DNA of 64,000 nt from Ancylostoma caninum (taxonomy: Eukaryota > Nematoda > Chromadorea > Rhabditida > Ancylostomatidae), in assembly GCA_037903475.1 (NCBI GenBank), contig JBAJFG010000019.1:8431001-8495000 (forward strand). Direction: 5' to 3'. Position numbers and translations under genes: made by a program. Each line of letters begins with the position of its first letter. Within the stretch, counting starts at the first letter, position 1. Of this stretch, positions 54,596 through 64,000 are shown in pieces. Below the pieces are notes generated by a model that saw only the letters and a list, made by a program, of their open reading frames with translations, was not told the DNA's origin and did no database searches.

Positions 54596-57500
54596 CTAAC
54601 GGAAGCGGTCAAAGAGGGGGGGTGGTCTTCCTAAGCCAAGCCCTCTGGCCCCTCTCCCGAACTGGTTGCGGTGAAACCCACCGCGAACTCCAAAACGGCG
54701 AAACCCGCCTCCTGCACGAAACCCGCGCCCACGCACAAACTGTGGCCCCTGGTTCCATCTCTGCTCTCGAGCGGCTATCACATTCATACGGTTTTCGAAC
54801 CTCCTGCGTGCTAACTCCTCATCTCTATCGTGGGCGAACCCGCCCCTCATGCGTCCCCGCACTCCGGCGCCATGCGCCATTCCTCTGCCACGGTTCCAAA
54901 GCTCACGATGGTCCATTCTGGGTCTATCCTGCTGCACGGCGGCTTCCCCGTCTTCTCGGTTCACTTCATCTCGTCTCCTGGTCTCAGGATCTCTGCGGTA
55001 CGGCTCTAAGCGCAGATGGATTGAATAAAACCGCTTCGTTGCATCTAAGAACCTCTTTGCTGCCGAAGGCGTATAGTAGTGCGGTATATTGGCCCTGCGG
55101 ACGCCCAGGATGTTGAAGGGCGCTGTGTTGCCGTAGTTCTGATCACTGTATGGCAGCAAGATGTGAATACGTGGTCCCAGAGTTGGTCGCTGCGCAATTG
55201 TCTCTTCACAGAGGTCTCGCAGGAGGTCGATCCCGAACCCCCAGTTGGTGTCATCTCTTGGGCTGGGAAGGCAATACAAGTCGGCTCCTTCGCAGACAGC
55301 TGTCATGATGTTGAACCAGGCGTCGGACCAATCCCGTACCGGTGCGCTGTTCATCGGGCTGAACAAGACCACTGCAGATAGCTCGTCCGTGAACCAATCA
55401 CCGCTGATATCCTGCGGTGTCGCATAAGAGTACGACCTCTGGTGGTGACGAGAGAATCCATTTGTATGCGAGGAAAACTCCTCAGGCAGCAGGACGACTA
55501 CAGGCTTCCGCGGGATCTTATTCCATTCACTCGGATTCCAGGTGTCCATCAGTGGAAGAGAAGTGAAAGCGTCACGGGCTATCGATGCGATATCGAATGG
55601 GTCCTCCCGATGTCTCGGGGGATGGTCTGCTATCTGTTCCTCGTGGGCCCTGCGTAAAAATGCTCCAATGTGCATGCATCCCTTGCGCAGATGAGCGTAG
55701 GCCACCGCCAACCCGGTGGGAGACAGCGTTATGTAGTCTGTGTCGAGCAGAAGGTCCCTGAGTGCCGGTTCCGGCAAATGCGTTTGCATGATGATCGTAA
55801 GAGCCCTGCCCAGCTCGAAGGGGGACGAAAGGACCCAATCGGGAATAGGGGCTCTGGGGATAACATCGGACAGTGTTCCAGGCGGTCTGCATCGTAGTTG
55901 TTGGCCTTGATGCTCGAAAGTGCCGGGGCAGCGAAAATCTACCGTTGTGGGATCGTTTCTGTTCGATCTGCCACCTCTGAAATAAATTTTATTACATTTC
56001 AAAACCGAAACAGAATTATAGTTACATATCCCAATCTTTCCCGCCTTCTGCTTCCTTGGACGACCCCTCCGTCCTCTGGCGGCCTTCCCCTCTACCGGTG
56101 TGTCGTCAATTTCGGGTGGTACTTTAATAAGATGATCAAATTGGATCCTAACAGGTTCCTCATTACCTCCTATTAGAGTGATCAAAGCCGAGTTCGCGCT
56201 CGCTTCCAGCACTCGGTATGGTCCTTTCCAGTCAAATGTCAGTTTAGGGTGGGTTGACTTGCGTTTTTCCGTGGGAATTTTCATATAAACACGGTCCCCC
56301 GTGTGGAAAGCCTCAGACTCAGACGTTTTCCAACGTCGATCATAATTACTTTTCATGGTGGCTCTGTACTTTTCTGAATGCTCCTCAATACATTCCCTGG
56401 CTAGTTTCAACCCCGCCAGAAATTGAGATTTGTATTGGTCATAGTCCACGTGATAAGAGGATAGGTGTTCCCTGGGTATCACCGATGATGGATATTTTGG
56501 ATCATGACCGTAAACCAAAAAGTGAGGGCTTTCAGAAGTAGCAGAATGGGGTGATGCGTTGTAAGCGTACACCACAGTTGGAAGAATGCGGTCCCATTCT
56601 GTCGCCACAACCGTTTTCTTTTTCAACATTCTCACTATCGTTCCATTAGCACGTTCCGTCAACCCGTTTTCCCGTGGACAGTAACCTTTGGTGAACTCTT
56701 GCTTGATCTGCAGAATCTCGCATAGAGCAGAAACCACTGCATTCTCAAATTCACCTCCCCGATCCGAGAGGATACATTCCGGCCATCTACCGGCCTCACA
56801 TATCCATCGGCTGAAGATCACCTCAGCCACTGTTTCGGCTTTCTTATCGGGAACAGGGTATGCACCTAGGTATTTTGTAAAATGATCTATCACGGTTACA
56901 ATATACCTATTTCCACTTGTGGTTAAGCCCATCTCAAGCAGATCTACTCCAATTACCTGGAATGGTCTCGCCACTAACCGTGGTTTCAAAGGAGGTACAT
57001 TCGCTGTTTTTGCATTAGTTAGAAAGCATTTTTGACATTGGGCACACCATTTTCGTAGATCTTGCCTCATTCCCGGCCAAAATACTGTCTTCCCTAACTG
57101 AGCGAACATTTTCCGAGGGTTAAAATGGCCTCCCATAAGTCCATGGTGAGCCTCATCAAAAATAGAACGCCTTTTATCTTCGGGAACCACAAGCGCTAAT
57201 GTACCATCTTCAAGAACTAGTTTCAGTTGATCATTTTCAATCACAAAATCTTTAGAACTAAGCCTACGGTCATGTTTTGGAAGATTCACTTCAATTTCCT
57301 TCCCGGATTCTACGGCTTCGATGACCGAACTGAAGTATTTGTCTTCCCGAAGCTGGTCAATCCACTTATCTCTTACAAGGCATACCACCTTTTCATTTTC
57401 AGGATGTGTCGGTGGATTGGTATCATGATCAAGACTCGCTACACCGCGAGAAAGCGCATCCGCGACACTGTTAGCGGTTCCTTTAACATGCTCAATGGTC

Positions 57501-60500
57501 AAATCATATCGTTGGATCTCCAGCGCCCACCTCAGTACCCTGGTGGACACATTAGTTCGTTTAAATAGGGACGCAAGCGTAGCGTGGTCTGTGCGAACTA
57601 TCGTATGTACACCATAAATAAAGTAATGAAACTTCTTTAGAGCGTACACAACCGCTAAGCCTTCTTGGTCGGTAACATGGTAGTTGCGTTCCGCCTGCGA
57701 TAACGGTTTAGATGCGAAGTACAGCGGATGAAGAAACCCATCATCCTGTTCCTGGGCGAGTACCGCACCCACACCAACTTTACTTGCATCAGTATAAATG
57801 TAGAACGGTCGACTACCATCTCGAGCCCGTTCTATATCCGGCTGAGCGAGCACTGGAGCTTGAACTAGCAATTGTTTCAACGTTGTGAATGCTTTCTCAT
57901 GGTCAGCTGTCCAGTCAAATTTTACCTTATTACTTGTTAGCTCATACAAGGGTTTTGCCGTCTGTGCATATCGTAACACAAATTTTCGATAATAACCGCT
58001 CATGCCAAGAAAGGTACGTAGCTCTGCCAGATTTTTCGGGCTAGGATAGTTTACGATCTTTTCGACTTTATCAGGGTCCATTCTAACACCTTCTTTATCA
58101 ACTACATGCCCCAAAAAAGCCACTTGCGTCTCCAGGATACGGCACTTTTGTGGTTTTATTTTCAAGTTAGCTCGTTGGAACGCCTGAAATACCTTTTCCA
58201 GGACTTCGAAATGCCTTTCCAGGGTTTCCGTCGCGATTAGTACGTCGTCGATATAAACGGAAACTTCAGAACCAAGGAGAGAGTCCAAAACTTTCTCCAT
58301 TAGTCTTTGGAATGCCGACGGTGCGTTCGTTAACCCAAACGGAATTACTCTGAATTGGTACTGCCCTGCCGTTGTAGTAAACGCGCTAATTTCCCTAGCT
58401 TTAGTCGTCAGCGGCACTTGCCAGTACCCACTCGCCAAATCCAGCGACGTGAAATACTGTTTCCCTTTTAGATTTTGAAGGGTGACATCTATTGCGGGCA
58501 ATGGGTAGCACTCTTTTTTAGTCACTTTATTGACCTCCCTATAGTCTACACACAACCGTATCCCTCCGTCTTTCTTAGCTACCAGAACTATCGGAGACGC
58601 CCATGGTGAAGTGCTCTCCTCGATGATCTGACGGTCTTCCAGATCTTTAAGCATTCCTTCCACTTCCTTACGTAACCCATAAGGAACTGGTCTGGTTTTC
58701 TGTTTAATTGGAGGGTGCCCTTGGACATCAATATCATGCTCCATGAGATGCGTCTGGGTGAGTTCTACGTCTGACACTGCAAAAGCATCAGCATATTTAG
58801 TGATGAGGTCGCTCATTTCTTGTGGGAATCCCCCTGATTTCCTATTGTTAATGAGGATTTCTAGTACTCTGCTGGCTTTTTGGTCTAAAGGAATCAGCTC
58901 TGGCCGCTGCATTTCTAACATGTCTCCTGGTATGTCGGCTGTTTTGGGGTCATACCATTGGTCTTTAGTCCATGTTCCCATCAACTGACCTTTCCGAACT
59001 ACCCAAGGTTCGTTACCTTGATTGGCCACGGATATTTTAGCTGACCCTTTGGAAATGCGGCATACTCCAGGCGCAATTCTGTCATCATGAGACCAGAAAA
59101 GCTGGTCTCCTTCCAGTTGACCACTGGAAATTTCGACTTCTCCTATTGTAAAAGGGGGTATGAGAACCCGACGCACGGCCCTAGCTGTAGTATCATGCGG
59201 TTTACTTTGTTCTTTATCCTGCTTTGGATAGACGGAAGCATCGGGGTTCCCCTTGTCGGCGGTCTCCTCCTTTTCCGGATGCAATTTCACCTCAATTCCC
59301 AACGCTGCCAAAACGTTGGTGCCAAGAAGAACCAGTTGGTCTTTCGACTGCTGAATGTACAGTTGAGTTTTAGCTCTACCAGCTCCCTGCACCTTTATTT
59401 CCAAGGCAATTCTCATCAAGAATTCCATAGGATTACCAGAAGCATCATATACTTGTACATAATTATCATCATCCTCCATCATTGTTACCATCTCATCCAG
59501 GTCGGAGCCCGCATGTTGCGCTCTTTTCAGTAAACCTACTGGTATTATTGAAATAACTGATCCCGTGTCAATGAGCGCTTTGGCTTTTACACCTAGCAGC
59601 TCTATGTCACAGTAACAGGGTTTCCCATACGCGGCTGTTGGCTCATCAGCCTCCTCTTTTCTCACGTTTAAACACCAGGAATTTAGGTGAGTGGAAAAAG
59701 ACATTTTATCGGAACGTTTTTCTTTCGTTAGCCTAGCTGGTCCCGCTAGCTCTCTGTTGTCTGAGGGCAATTTGGGTGCTCTGCCTTGGTTGGTCTTACC
59801 TTTTGAATGTCTTTTCGGACATTTATCTGCAAAATGACCCGCTTCACCGCACTCAAAACATACGCGTGGAGGTTTCCCCTCTTTATTCAATTGAAATTTG
59901 GGTCTTGGTTCATCATACACTTTAGCATCTTTTGCCTTTTTTCCGCTCATCGGCTTCCCGATGTGATGTTTCCGCTCTAAGTTCTTCTCATTCCACATTT
60001 TGGACGTCTCACGCGTTCGTTCTAACCGTAGCGCCACTTTTTGCACCTCCTCAAAAACCTTGCCTTCCGGCGCTTCGAGGGCCGCTAACATGTGGTATGA
60101 GTCTGCCCACTCCGACAGACATTCGTAGAGCTTAGCACCTAATTCGAAATCCAAGTTTTGATTGGGCTGCATCCGTGCCGCTATCTTTTTCAGCCTACAG
60201 CAAAAATCAAATACCGTTTCCTGATCTCGCAAGCGCACGTGTTTCCATTCAGCAGCGGCTTTCAACCGCTCACATGGTGTTTGCCTTGCCTTTTTCAGCT
60301 CAGCTACCACATCGGCAAAAGACCCTTCTCTAACATTTAGTGGCATGTTTTCCACATGCGTTCTCGCAGAACCTTCTAAGTGATTTATTAAGATGTCGCG
60401 CCGGTCCTTATCAGTCCATAAGGACGCTGGGTATTTTATCTCTATCTCCCTCAAAAAGTCACTTAGGGAATTTTTCCCATTATATTTCCTTACTTCGGCG

Positions 60501-61447
60501 ATTGACTGAGTCTTTAACACCTCCTTTAATGCTACCAAAACATCCGAGCGCCTACTGCATGATCCGCTACCGCTAGATAAGTTTCCCGTATCTAACGTAC
60601 TACAGTAGGAGGATTCTGATAACTGACCTCGCCGGCGCCCGCGGGAATAGTTCCGTGACGATGTTGGTGATTGCCTGGGCGAGACCTTCGTCGGGTTCGA
60701 TAGAAGCCCAGCGCTCTGCCTGGCGCACTCTGATGAACGGCGGCTGGTTGGGTTGGGCTGGAAATGGTGTTTTGAATTTGCCTCTAACCATGACTCCATA
60801 TTTTGGCGAACTTGGTCCCAAGTTCGATTTTCATACTTACCAGGCTGCCGTGGCGGCTGCGGCGCGGCCGGCTGTTGTGGTGGCGCGAGCGCGGCCTGCT
60901 GCTGCGGTGGATCAAGTACAACCGGCTGTTGCGGTGGTTCAAGCGCAACCGGCCGTTGCGGTGGTTCAGGTGCGATCGGCTGCTGCGGTGGTACCGCCAC
61001 TTCATCCTGCAATTTTGCCAATTGCATTTTCAATCTAGCTATTTCCATGTCCTTTTCTTTTATGACTGTAGCGATTTCATGAGGTTCGCACTTTTGTTCT
61101 ATCGCGACAGATCTTGCTAGCGCGGCATGGTCGACAATTTGTGGCAATATTTCAGCTAATCGCTCACTAGGTACTCCTAGCGCCTTAACAATTTCAGCAG
61201 CCTCAGAATTCTCAACCATTTCCTTCTCGATAGCGCCAGTTACTGAGTCAATCGCGTTTTGGACTGCTAGCAAAACATACTCGCGCTTGGCCTCTGATAT
61301 ATTCCGAAACTGGTCCACTAGCGCGTCATCGCAGGCCCTAGTTATATTATTAAGTAGAGGCTTCCATGTGCTCACCACTTCCATTGGCTGTTGGTCCTGT
61401 TCGTCATCTTCGTTCTGGCGCTCCGCCATCTCCATTTCATCCGCCAT
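54596..61447 (-). CDS. Gag-Pol polyprotein with extra RGG-rich C-terminal region, 2283 codons
   Basis: Gag covers about residues 1-600, with a PQQP-rich linker (about 155-200) and a CCHC knuckle CFECGEAGHFADKC (about 529-542). Protease: LIDTGS (about 625). RT: CVDYREVNK (about 966), FTSLDLASGYWQ, YIDD (about 1063). RNase H: YTDAS (about 1217). Integrase: HH-CC zinc site (about 1431-1475), then a D,D35E core (GVDLLEM, SDRGGEF, NGLTER, about 1504-1592). GPY/F: WKGPYRVLE (about 1741). After residue about 1808 comes a 476-residue region with no retroviral domain recognised, ending in Arg/Gly-rich RGG repeats suited to RNA binding. The join between Pol and this region is AT-rich and looks like a 49-nt intron (56025-55977, GTAACT...TTTCAG). 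Splicing it would create an immediate TAG, giving Pol of 1807 residues. The start ATG at 61447 lies about 50 nt inside the 5' LTR. Confidence 0.93.
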   Translation of the reverse strand: MADEMEMAERQNEDDEQDQQPMEVVSTWKPLLNNITRACDDALVDQFRNISEAKREYVLLAVQNAIDSVTGAIEKEMVENSEAAEIVKALGVPSERLAEILPQIVDHAALARSVAIEQKCEPHEIATVIKEKDMEIARLKMQLAKLQDEVAVPPQQPIAPEPPQRPVALEPPQQPVVLDPPQQQAALAPPQQPAAPQPPRQPGKYENRTWDQVRQNMESWLEANSKHHFQPNPTSRRSSECARQSAGLLSNPTKVSPRQSPTSSRNYSRGRRRGQLSESSYCSTLDTGNLSSGSGSCSRRSDVLVALKEVLKTQSIAEVRKYNGKNSLSDFLREIEIKYPASLWTDKDRRDILINHLEGSARTHVENMPLNVREGSFADVVAELKKARQTPCERLKAAAEWKHVRLRDQETVFDFCCRLKKIAARMQPNQNLDFELGAKLYECLSEWADSYHMLAALEAPEGKVFEEVQKVALRLERTRETSKMWNEKNLERKHHIGKPMSGKKAKDAKVYDEPRPKFQLNKEGKPPRVCFECGEAGHFADKCPKRHSKGKTNQGRAPKLPSDNRELAGPARLTKEKRSDKMSFSTHLNSWCLNVRKEEADEPTAAYGKPCYCDIELLGVKAKALIDTGSVISIIPVGLLKRAQHAGSDLDEMVTMMEDDDNYVQVYDASGNPMEFLMRIALEIKVQGAGRAKTQLYIQQSKDQLVLLGTNVLAALGIEVKLHPEKEETADKGNPDASVYPKQDKEQSKPHDTTARAVRRVLIPPFTIGEVEISSGQLEGDQLFWSHDDRIAPGVCRISKGSAKISVANQGNEPWVVRKGQLMGTWTKDQWYDPKTADIPGDMLEMQRPELIPLDQKASRVLEILINNRKSGGFPQEMSDLITKYADAFAVSDVELTQTHLMEHDIDVQGHPPIKQKTRPVPYGLRKEVEGMLKDLEDRQIIEESTSPWASPIVLVAKKDGGIRLCVDYREVNKVTKKECYPLPAIDVTLQNLKGKQYFTSLDLASGYWQVPLTTKAREISAFTTTAGQYQFRVIPFGLTNAPSAFQRLMEKVLDSLLGSEVSVYIDDVLIATETLERHFEVLEKVFQAFQRANLKIKPQKCRILETQVAFLGHVVDKEGVRMDPDKVEKIVNYPSPKNLAELRTFLGMSGYYRKFVLRYAQTAKPLYELTSNKVKFDWTADHEKAFTTLKQLLVQAPVLAQPDIERARDGSRPFYIYTDASKVGVGAVLAQEQDDGFLHPLYFASKPLSQAERNYHVTDQEGLAVVYALKKFHYFIYGVHTIVRTDHATLASLFKRTNVSTRVLRWALEIQRYDLTIEHVKGTANSVADALSRGVASLDHDTNPPTHPENEKVVCLVRDKWIDQLREDKYFSSVIEAVESGKEIEVNLPKHDRRLSSKDFVIENDQLKLVLEDGTLALVVPEDKRRSIFDEAHHGLMGGHFNPRKMFAQLGKTVFWPGMRQDLRKWCAQCQKCFLTNAKTANVPPLKPRLVARPFQVIGVDLLEMGLTTSGNRYIVTVIDHFTKYLGAYPVPDKKAETVAEVIFSRWICEAGRWPECILSDRGGEFENAVVSALCEILQIKQEFTKGYCPRENGLTERANGTIVRMLKKKTVVATEWDRILPTVVYAYNASPHSATSESPHFLVYGHDPKYPSSVIPREHLSSYHVDYDQYKSQFLAGLKLARECIEEHSEKYRATMKSNYDRRWKTSESEAFHTGDRVYMKIPTEKRKSTHPKLTFDWKGPYRVLEASANSALITLIGGNEEPVRIQFDHLIKVPPEIDDTPVEGKAARGRRGRPRKQKAGKIGICNYNSVSVLKCNKIYFRGGRSNRNDPTTVDFRCPGTFEHQGQQLRCRPPGTLSDVIPRAPIPDWVLSSPFELGRALTIIMQTHLPEPALRDLLLDTDYITLSPTGLAVAYAHLRKGCMHIGAFLRRAHEEQIADHPPRHREDPFDIASIARDAFTSLPLMDTWNPSEWNKIPRKPVVVLLPEEFSSHTNGFSRHHQRSYSYATPQDISGDWFTDELSAVVLFSPMNSAPVRDWSDAWFNIMTAVCEGADLYCLPSPRDDTNWGFGIDLLRDLCEETIAQRPTLGPRIHILLPYSDQNYGNTAPFNILGVRRANIPHYYTPSAAKRFLDATKRFYSIHLRLEPYRRDPETRRRDEVNREDGEAAVQQDRPRMDHRELWNRGRGMAHGAGVRGRMRGGFAHDRDEELARRRFENRMNVIAAREQRWNQGPQFVRGRGFRAGGGFRRFGVRGGFHRNQFGRGARGLGLGRPPPLFDRFR
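55977..56025 (-). promoter_or_regulatory. Intron-like junction between Pol and the extra domain
   Basis: The sequence starts GTAACT, is AT-rich, and ends TTTATTTCAG, a good nematode acceptor; it is 49 nt, like local introns. It stays open when read through. The acceptor could also serve a spliced subgenomic RNA for the third domain, but no in-frame donor was identified. Confidence 0.4.
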
Positions 61448-61485
61448 TTCTATAATATGGTACTGTAGATCTCTTTCAGTGGGTA

Positions 61486-61499
61486 GGCCTCGGCCCCCA
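61486..61499 (-). other. tRNA primer binding site
   Basis: TGGGGGCCGAGGCC directly abuts the 5' LTR on the minus strand. It begins with the TGG complementary to a tRNA CCA end. The tRNA identity was not determined. Confidence 0.6.
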
Positions 61500-62447
61500 T
61501 GTAAATGTAGGGGAAAGAACGAGGCTTGGCTTTTGTTGGATCCGAGACCACTCCGGTCTCTTGGGTGAACTCACCTAGTAGCCTCGTTCACCTAAAGCTG
61601 GATTCCCCAGTCGGACTCGTAGGCTCACCCCCTAAACAAATAGTCTGGTTTCTTTTAACTCCCCACTGGTATGAGAACGACAAGCAATTACGAAATAGCA
61701 GCGGAATTGGAACCTCACGAGAACGTAGACAATTAAGACACGCAACTTTTATTACGGCGTGCTATTCTACAAAATACTAGCACAGTGATTAAATGGAATG
61801 GTTATATATGGCTTCTTCTTTGGTTAAGGAGATCGGAAAAAGTATAACTGAGATATTGAATGACCGGTAAGAGTATGGAGGTGTCAATATAAGCCGTCGG
61901 TCAGCGGCGGCTCGATAACTCTCAGCGCTAATTTCTCTCTTACGCAATCCGAAATTCACGCGCCTATCCAGGCGCGACCCAAGGTCCCTACGCGGAAACT
62001 CCGCTCTCACTCCAATTGCTTAGAGGATTCCCCTCTAGGCAGGTCCCTACTCCGGGACTCCTTCGCTATCTCTCCTGATAGCAATCCACTTGAGTGAGGC
62101 CTCGGTAGCCTTCCTCCCTCGCGCTGGATGTCGTCCGGATGCAGTCGTCGATTGCGAAACACAAAGTGAGCCCCGCGCACGCCTAGGGCCTGCTTATCTG
62201 CGCCTAAGCGCAAACGTGCCCCGCCCCTAGGCGGCGCCTCCGCTGACCGGCAGCAAAATGGGATTAAGGCAGCAATGGTAAGAGGCAGCGATTTACACGT
62301 AACAATAAGTGAGTACGATACGTGCCTAGACATCAACAGGTGAGTAACAAATAACAGGTGAGTGACAAATAACAGGTGAGTAACGGCAGGAAAAACGGAT
62401 TACAAATTCTCTACATTTTCATAACAACTATATACATTTTCATGACA
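61500..62447 (-). repeat. 5' LTR of the Ty3/gypsy-like element
   Basis: It is near-identical to 53614-54561 (offset 7886). It begins TG and ends CA and is followed by ACTC of the target duplication. Confidence 0.95.
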
Positions 62448-62512
62448 ACTCATGTTTTTGGAATCCTTTCTCCGAAGAAAACAAGAACACTATGTATTAG
62501 CATTGAATGATA

Positions 62513-62803
62513 TAGGATAAAGTGGTCGGTGTTGATCAACCCCGTATTTGGGACGCGCCACGCATTCGACTTCATCTTAACATCGTAGAGACATCGAATG
62601 CGTAATGTGTCCTAAACAATGACTTTCTGGGGGGAGGGGGGGGGGACATTCGATGTATTAATTTAGCACTTCATCCTCTCAGACTCCTCTTGTACCAGTT
62701 TACCGAATCCGGAGAGATGGATGGCTTGAGTGGCCAAAAGCGTGACCAAACAGACTATCTAAAGCATCCGCGCCTCTCCTTTGTACCACACACGCCCATA
62801 CTA
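62513..62803 (-). mobile_element. tRNA-derived SINE, copy 2 (diverged)
   Basis: It matches copy 1 (50665-50954) over its full length in the same orientation, including the body (CACGCATTCGACTTCATC, AGACTCCTCTTGTACCAGTT). The A and B boxes are mutated. No clear target duplication is left. It begins about 65 bp beyond the LTR element. Confidence 0.75.
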
Positions 62804-63062
62804 TGACCACAATCAGACAAAAATATGCTCTCAGCAAATTTATTATTAACTATCGACCATGGTACATCAAAGTGTGATTCTTAATCAAAATCAATCAAAT
62901 TCATGAAAAGTTACCAACATTTGGAATGTTGAAAAAAACACCAAACCAAATAAGAATTGATGCGAGTGTGTGAGCCATCATATGAAGTGAGTATCATGGG
63001 AACAGGCAAGGAGGCAATTCACAGGTATAGTTGAGAAAATGGTTGAAATATTGTTAACGTAT

Positions 63063-63857
63063 TCACATGTAGAACGCCTCCCACTCCTCGAAGAGTGCTT
63101 CAGGATCGTCGGCGGCTTTCTCCTAGGAAGACTATTTTATACAAATCAAATTACAGTAGCACTATCAAAATATGTGACCTCGTTAAACTGAAAGTACCCC
63201 CTAAGAAACTGGCAGCGGTTTAAAGCTACCGCACTATTTGAGTGAACATTTTCAAAGAAAAAAAAAGAACAAGAAAAGAATGGGAGAGTAATTGAAGGAA
63301 GTAATAGTAGAAAAAGTAGTAAAAGTATTGGTATTACTACAGTGTTTTCAGAACAACAAAGTTTTTATAAATATTATAACATAAATATAAAGTGATATTT
63401 GAGTGGAGAATTCAGTACTTCTCTCAATCGAATCCGACAATACTGCTGTAGATCCACCAACCCACTAATCTAACCTAATTCAACACTTTCTCCAATCTCT
63501 CACCCACGAAGAGTTCATAAATGATCAACTACCACTCTATGCAAACCACAAACCTGAACCTCCTGGCGAGCATCCTTCACAACAACAGTACCGTCGGGCT
63601 TGATGATTCTCATTCCCGGAATCGTTCTCGCCTGATATTTCTCCAGCAATTCTCTAAACAACATAAAACCAATAGGATATATCCCTTAAAACACGAAATT
63701 AAGGAACTAACTCGATTTTGGGATCTCCAAAAGGAATGAATGTCCAGTCACCCATGTGTTCATCGTAGTACTCAAACAGCTCGTCAGCTTCCTTGTCCCG
63801 GGAGACTAGCACGATCTCAAACTCGGGATGAGTCTCCTTGATTGCCTCATAGAATCT
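63063..63857 (-). CDS. Thioredoxin-like (nucleoredoxin/tryparedoxin-type) protein, C-terminal half
   Basis: Exons 63857-63712, 63653-63554 and 63122-63063 join in phase (101 residues to the stop). The sequence FYEAIKETHPEFEIVLVSRD, then DWTFIPFGD, then RTIPGMRIIKPDG is the second half of the thioredoxin fold as found in nucleoredoxin/tryparedoxin-like proteins, including the cis-Pro in TIPG. The protein ends DPEALFEEWEAFYM. The N-terminal half with the expected CxxC active site lies beyond the right edge of the window, so redox activity cannot be judged. Likely role: cytosolic or nuclear disulfide reductase. The middle exon's 3' end uses GTTTGT as donor. Confidence 0.75.
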
Positions 63858-64000
63858 CTAAAGCAATTGTTAAGATCATCATCATGTTAAGATCAGTGCC
63901 TTTCCATTACTTTCCTAAAAGTTTCTATTTCTTGAACTCGTACTTCACTTCTTCTACTTTTTTACTCTTGCTTTACTTTTTTACTCAATGAAGTCCACAA

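Larger units (their letters stand above)
53614..62447 (-). mobile_element. Intact Ty3/gypsy-like LTR retrotransposon
   Basis: There are two 948-bp LTRs, a 4-bp target duplication ACTC (53610-53613 and 62448-62451), a primer binding site, a polypurine tract and a single uninterrupted Gag-Pol frame. The domain order (protease, RT, RNase H, integrase with GPY/F module) is Ty3/gypsy. The near-identical LTRs and the open 2283-codon frame indicate a recent, potentially active insertion. Confidence 0.95.

Noticed and set aside
54490..61120. Plus-strand ORFs opposite the Gag-Pol frame
   Set aside because: They are antisense shadows of a well-supported coding frame.

Overview
This window is from a nematode, most likely a clade V strongylid parasite such as a hookworm or relative. 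The reasons are a secreted SCP/TAPS (ASP-type) CAP gene, a nematode-type serpentine receptor, very short GT-AG introns (38-90 nt), start codons placed directly behind TTTTCAG-like acceptors as expected for spliced-leader trans-splicing, and heavy interspersion of small inverted-repeat transposons. It is not prokaryotic: there are no operons, CRISPR arrays or rRNA genes. Gene models were built by hand from reading frame, splice consensus and intron phase.

Region by region. 0.9-3.2 kb (-): an eight-exon CAP/ASP gene with a roughly 390-residue Pro/Gln/Asp hexapeptide repeat between signal peptide and CAP domain. 6.2-7.8 kb (-): a small membrane protein and possible further exons. 9.4-10.0 kb: a phlebovirus-G2-like envelope remnant caught in a palindrome. 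12.5-13.9 kb (+): a complete five-exon gene with an SANT/Myb-like N-terminus. 15.0-18.5 kb (-): a serpentine receptor lacking only its first exon(s). 18.5-25 kb: no firm gene; MITEs, a 60-bp minisatellite and a long (AC)n tract. 25.5-35.7 kb: a Penelope-like element (GIY-YIG domain N-terminal to the RT) as a partial-plus-full tandem flanked by a 463-bp direct repeat; an intact five-exon gene runs antisense inside it. 36.1-46.0 kb (+): a nine-exon Ig-domain membrane protein gene whose introns carry hAT-type MITEs and fragments of a second Penelope-like lineage. 46.2-48.1 kb: a TA-flanked MITE and two 0.6-kb GC-rich elements in inverted orientation. 49.2-52.7 kb (-): a secreted EF-hand gene with two candidate first exons and an intron full of transposons, including a tRNA-derived SINE. 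53.6-62.4 kb (-): a young, intact Ty3/gypsy-like LTR retrotransposon with one 2283-codon frame and an extra RGG-rich C-terminal region. 63.1-63.9 kb (-): the 3' half of a thioredoxin/nucleoredoxin-like gene that runs off the window.

The host genes appear functionally unrelated. The strongest unusual signals are the repeat-stalked CAP protein, the antisense intron-containing gene inside the Penelope-like element, the hammerhead-like motif set at that element's 3' end, and the intron-like Pol/third-domain junction of the LTR element.
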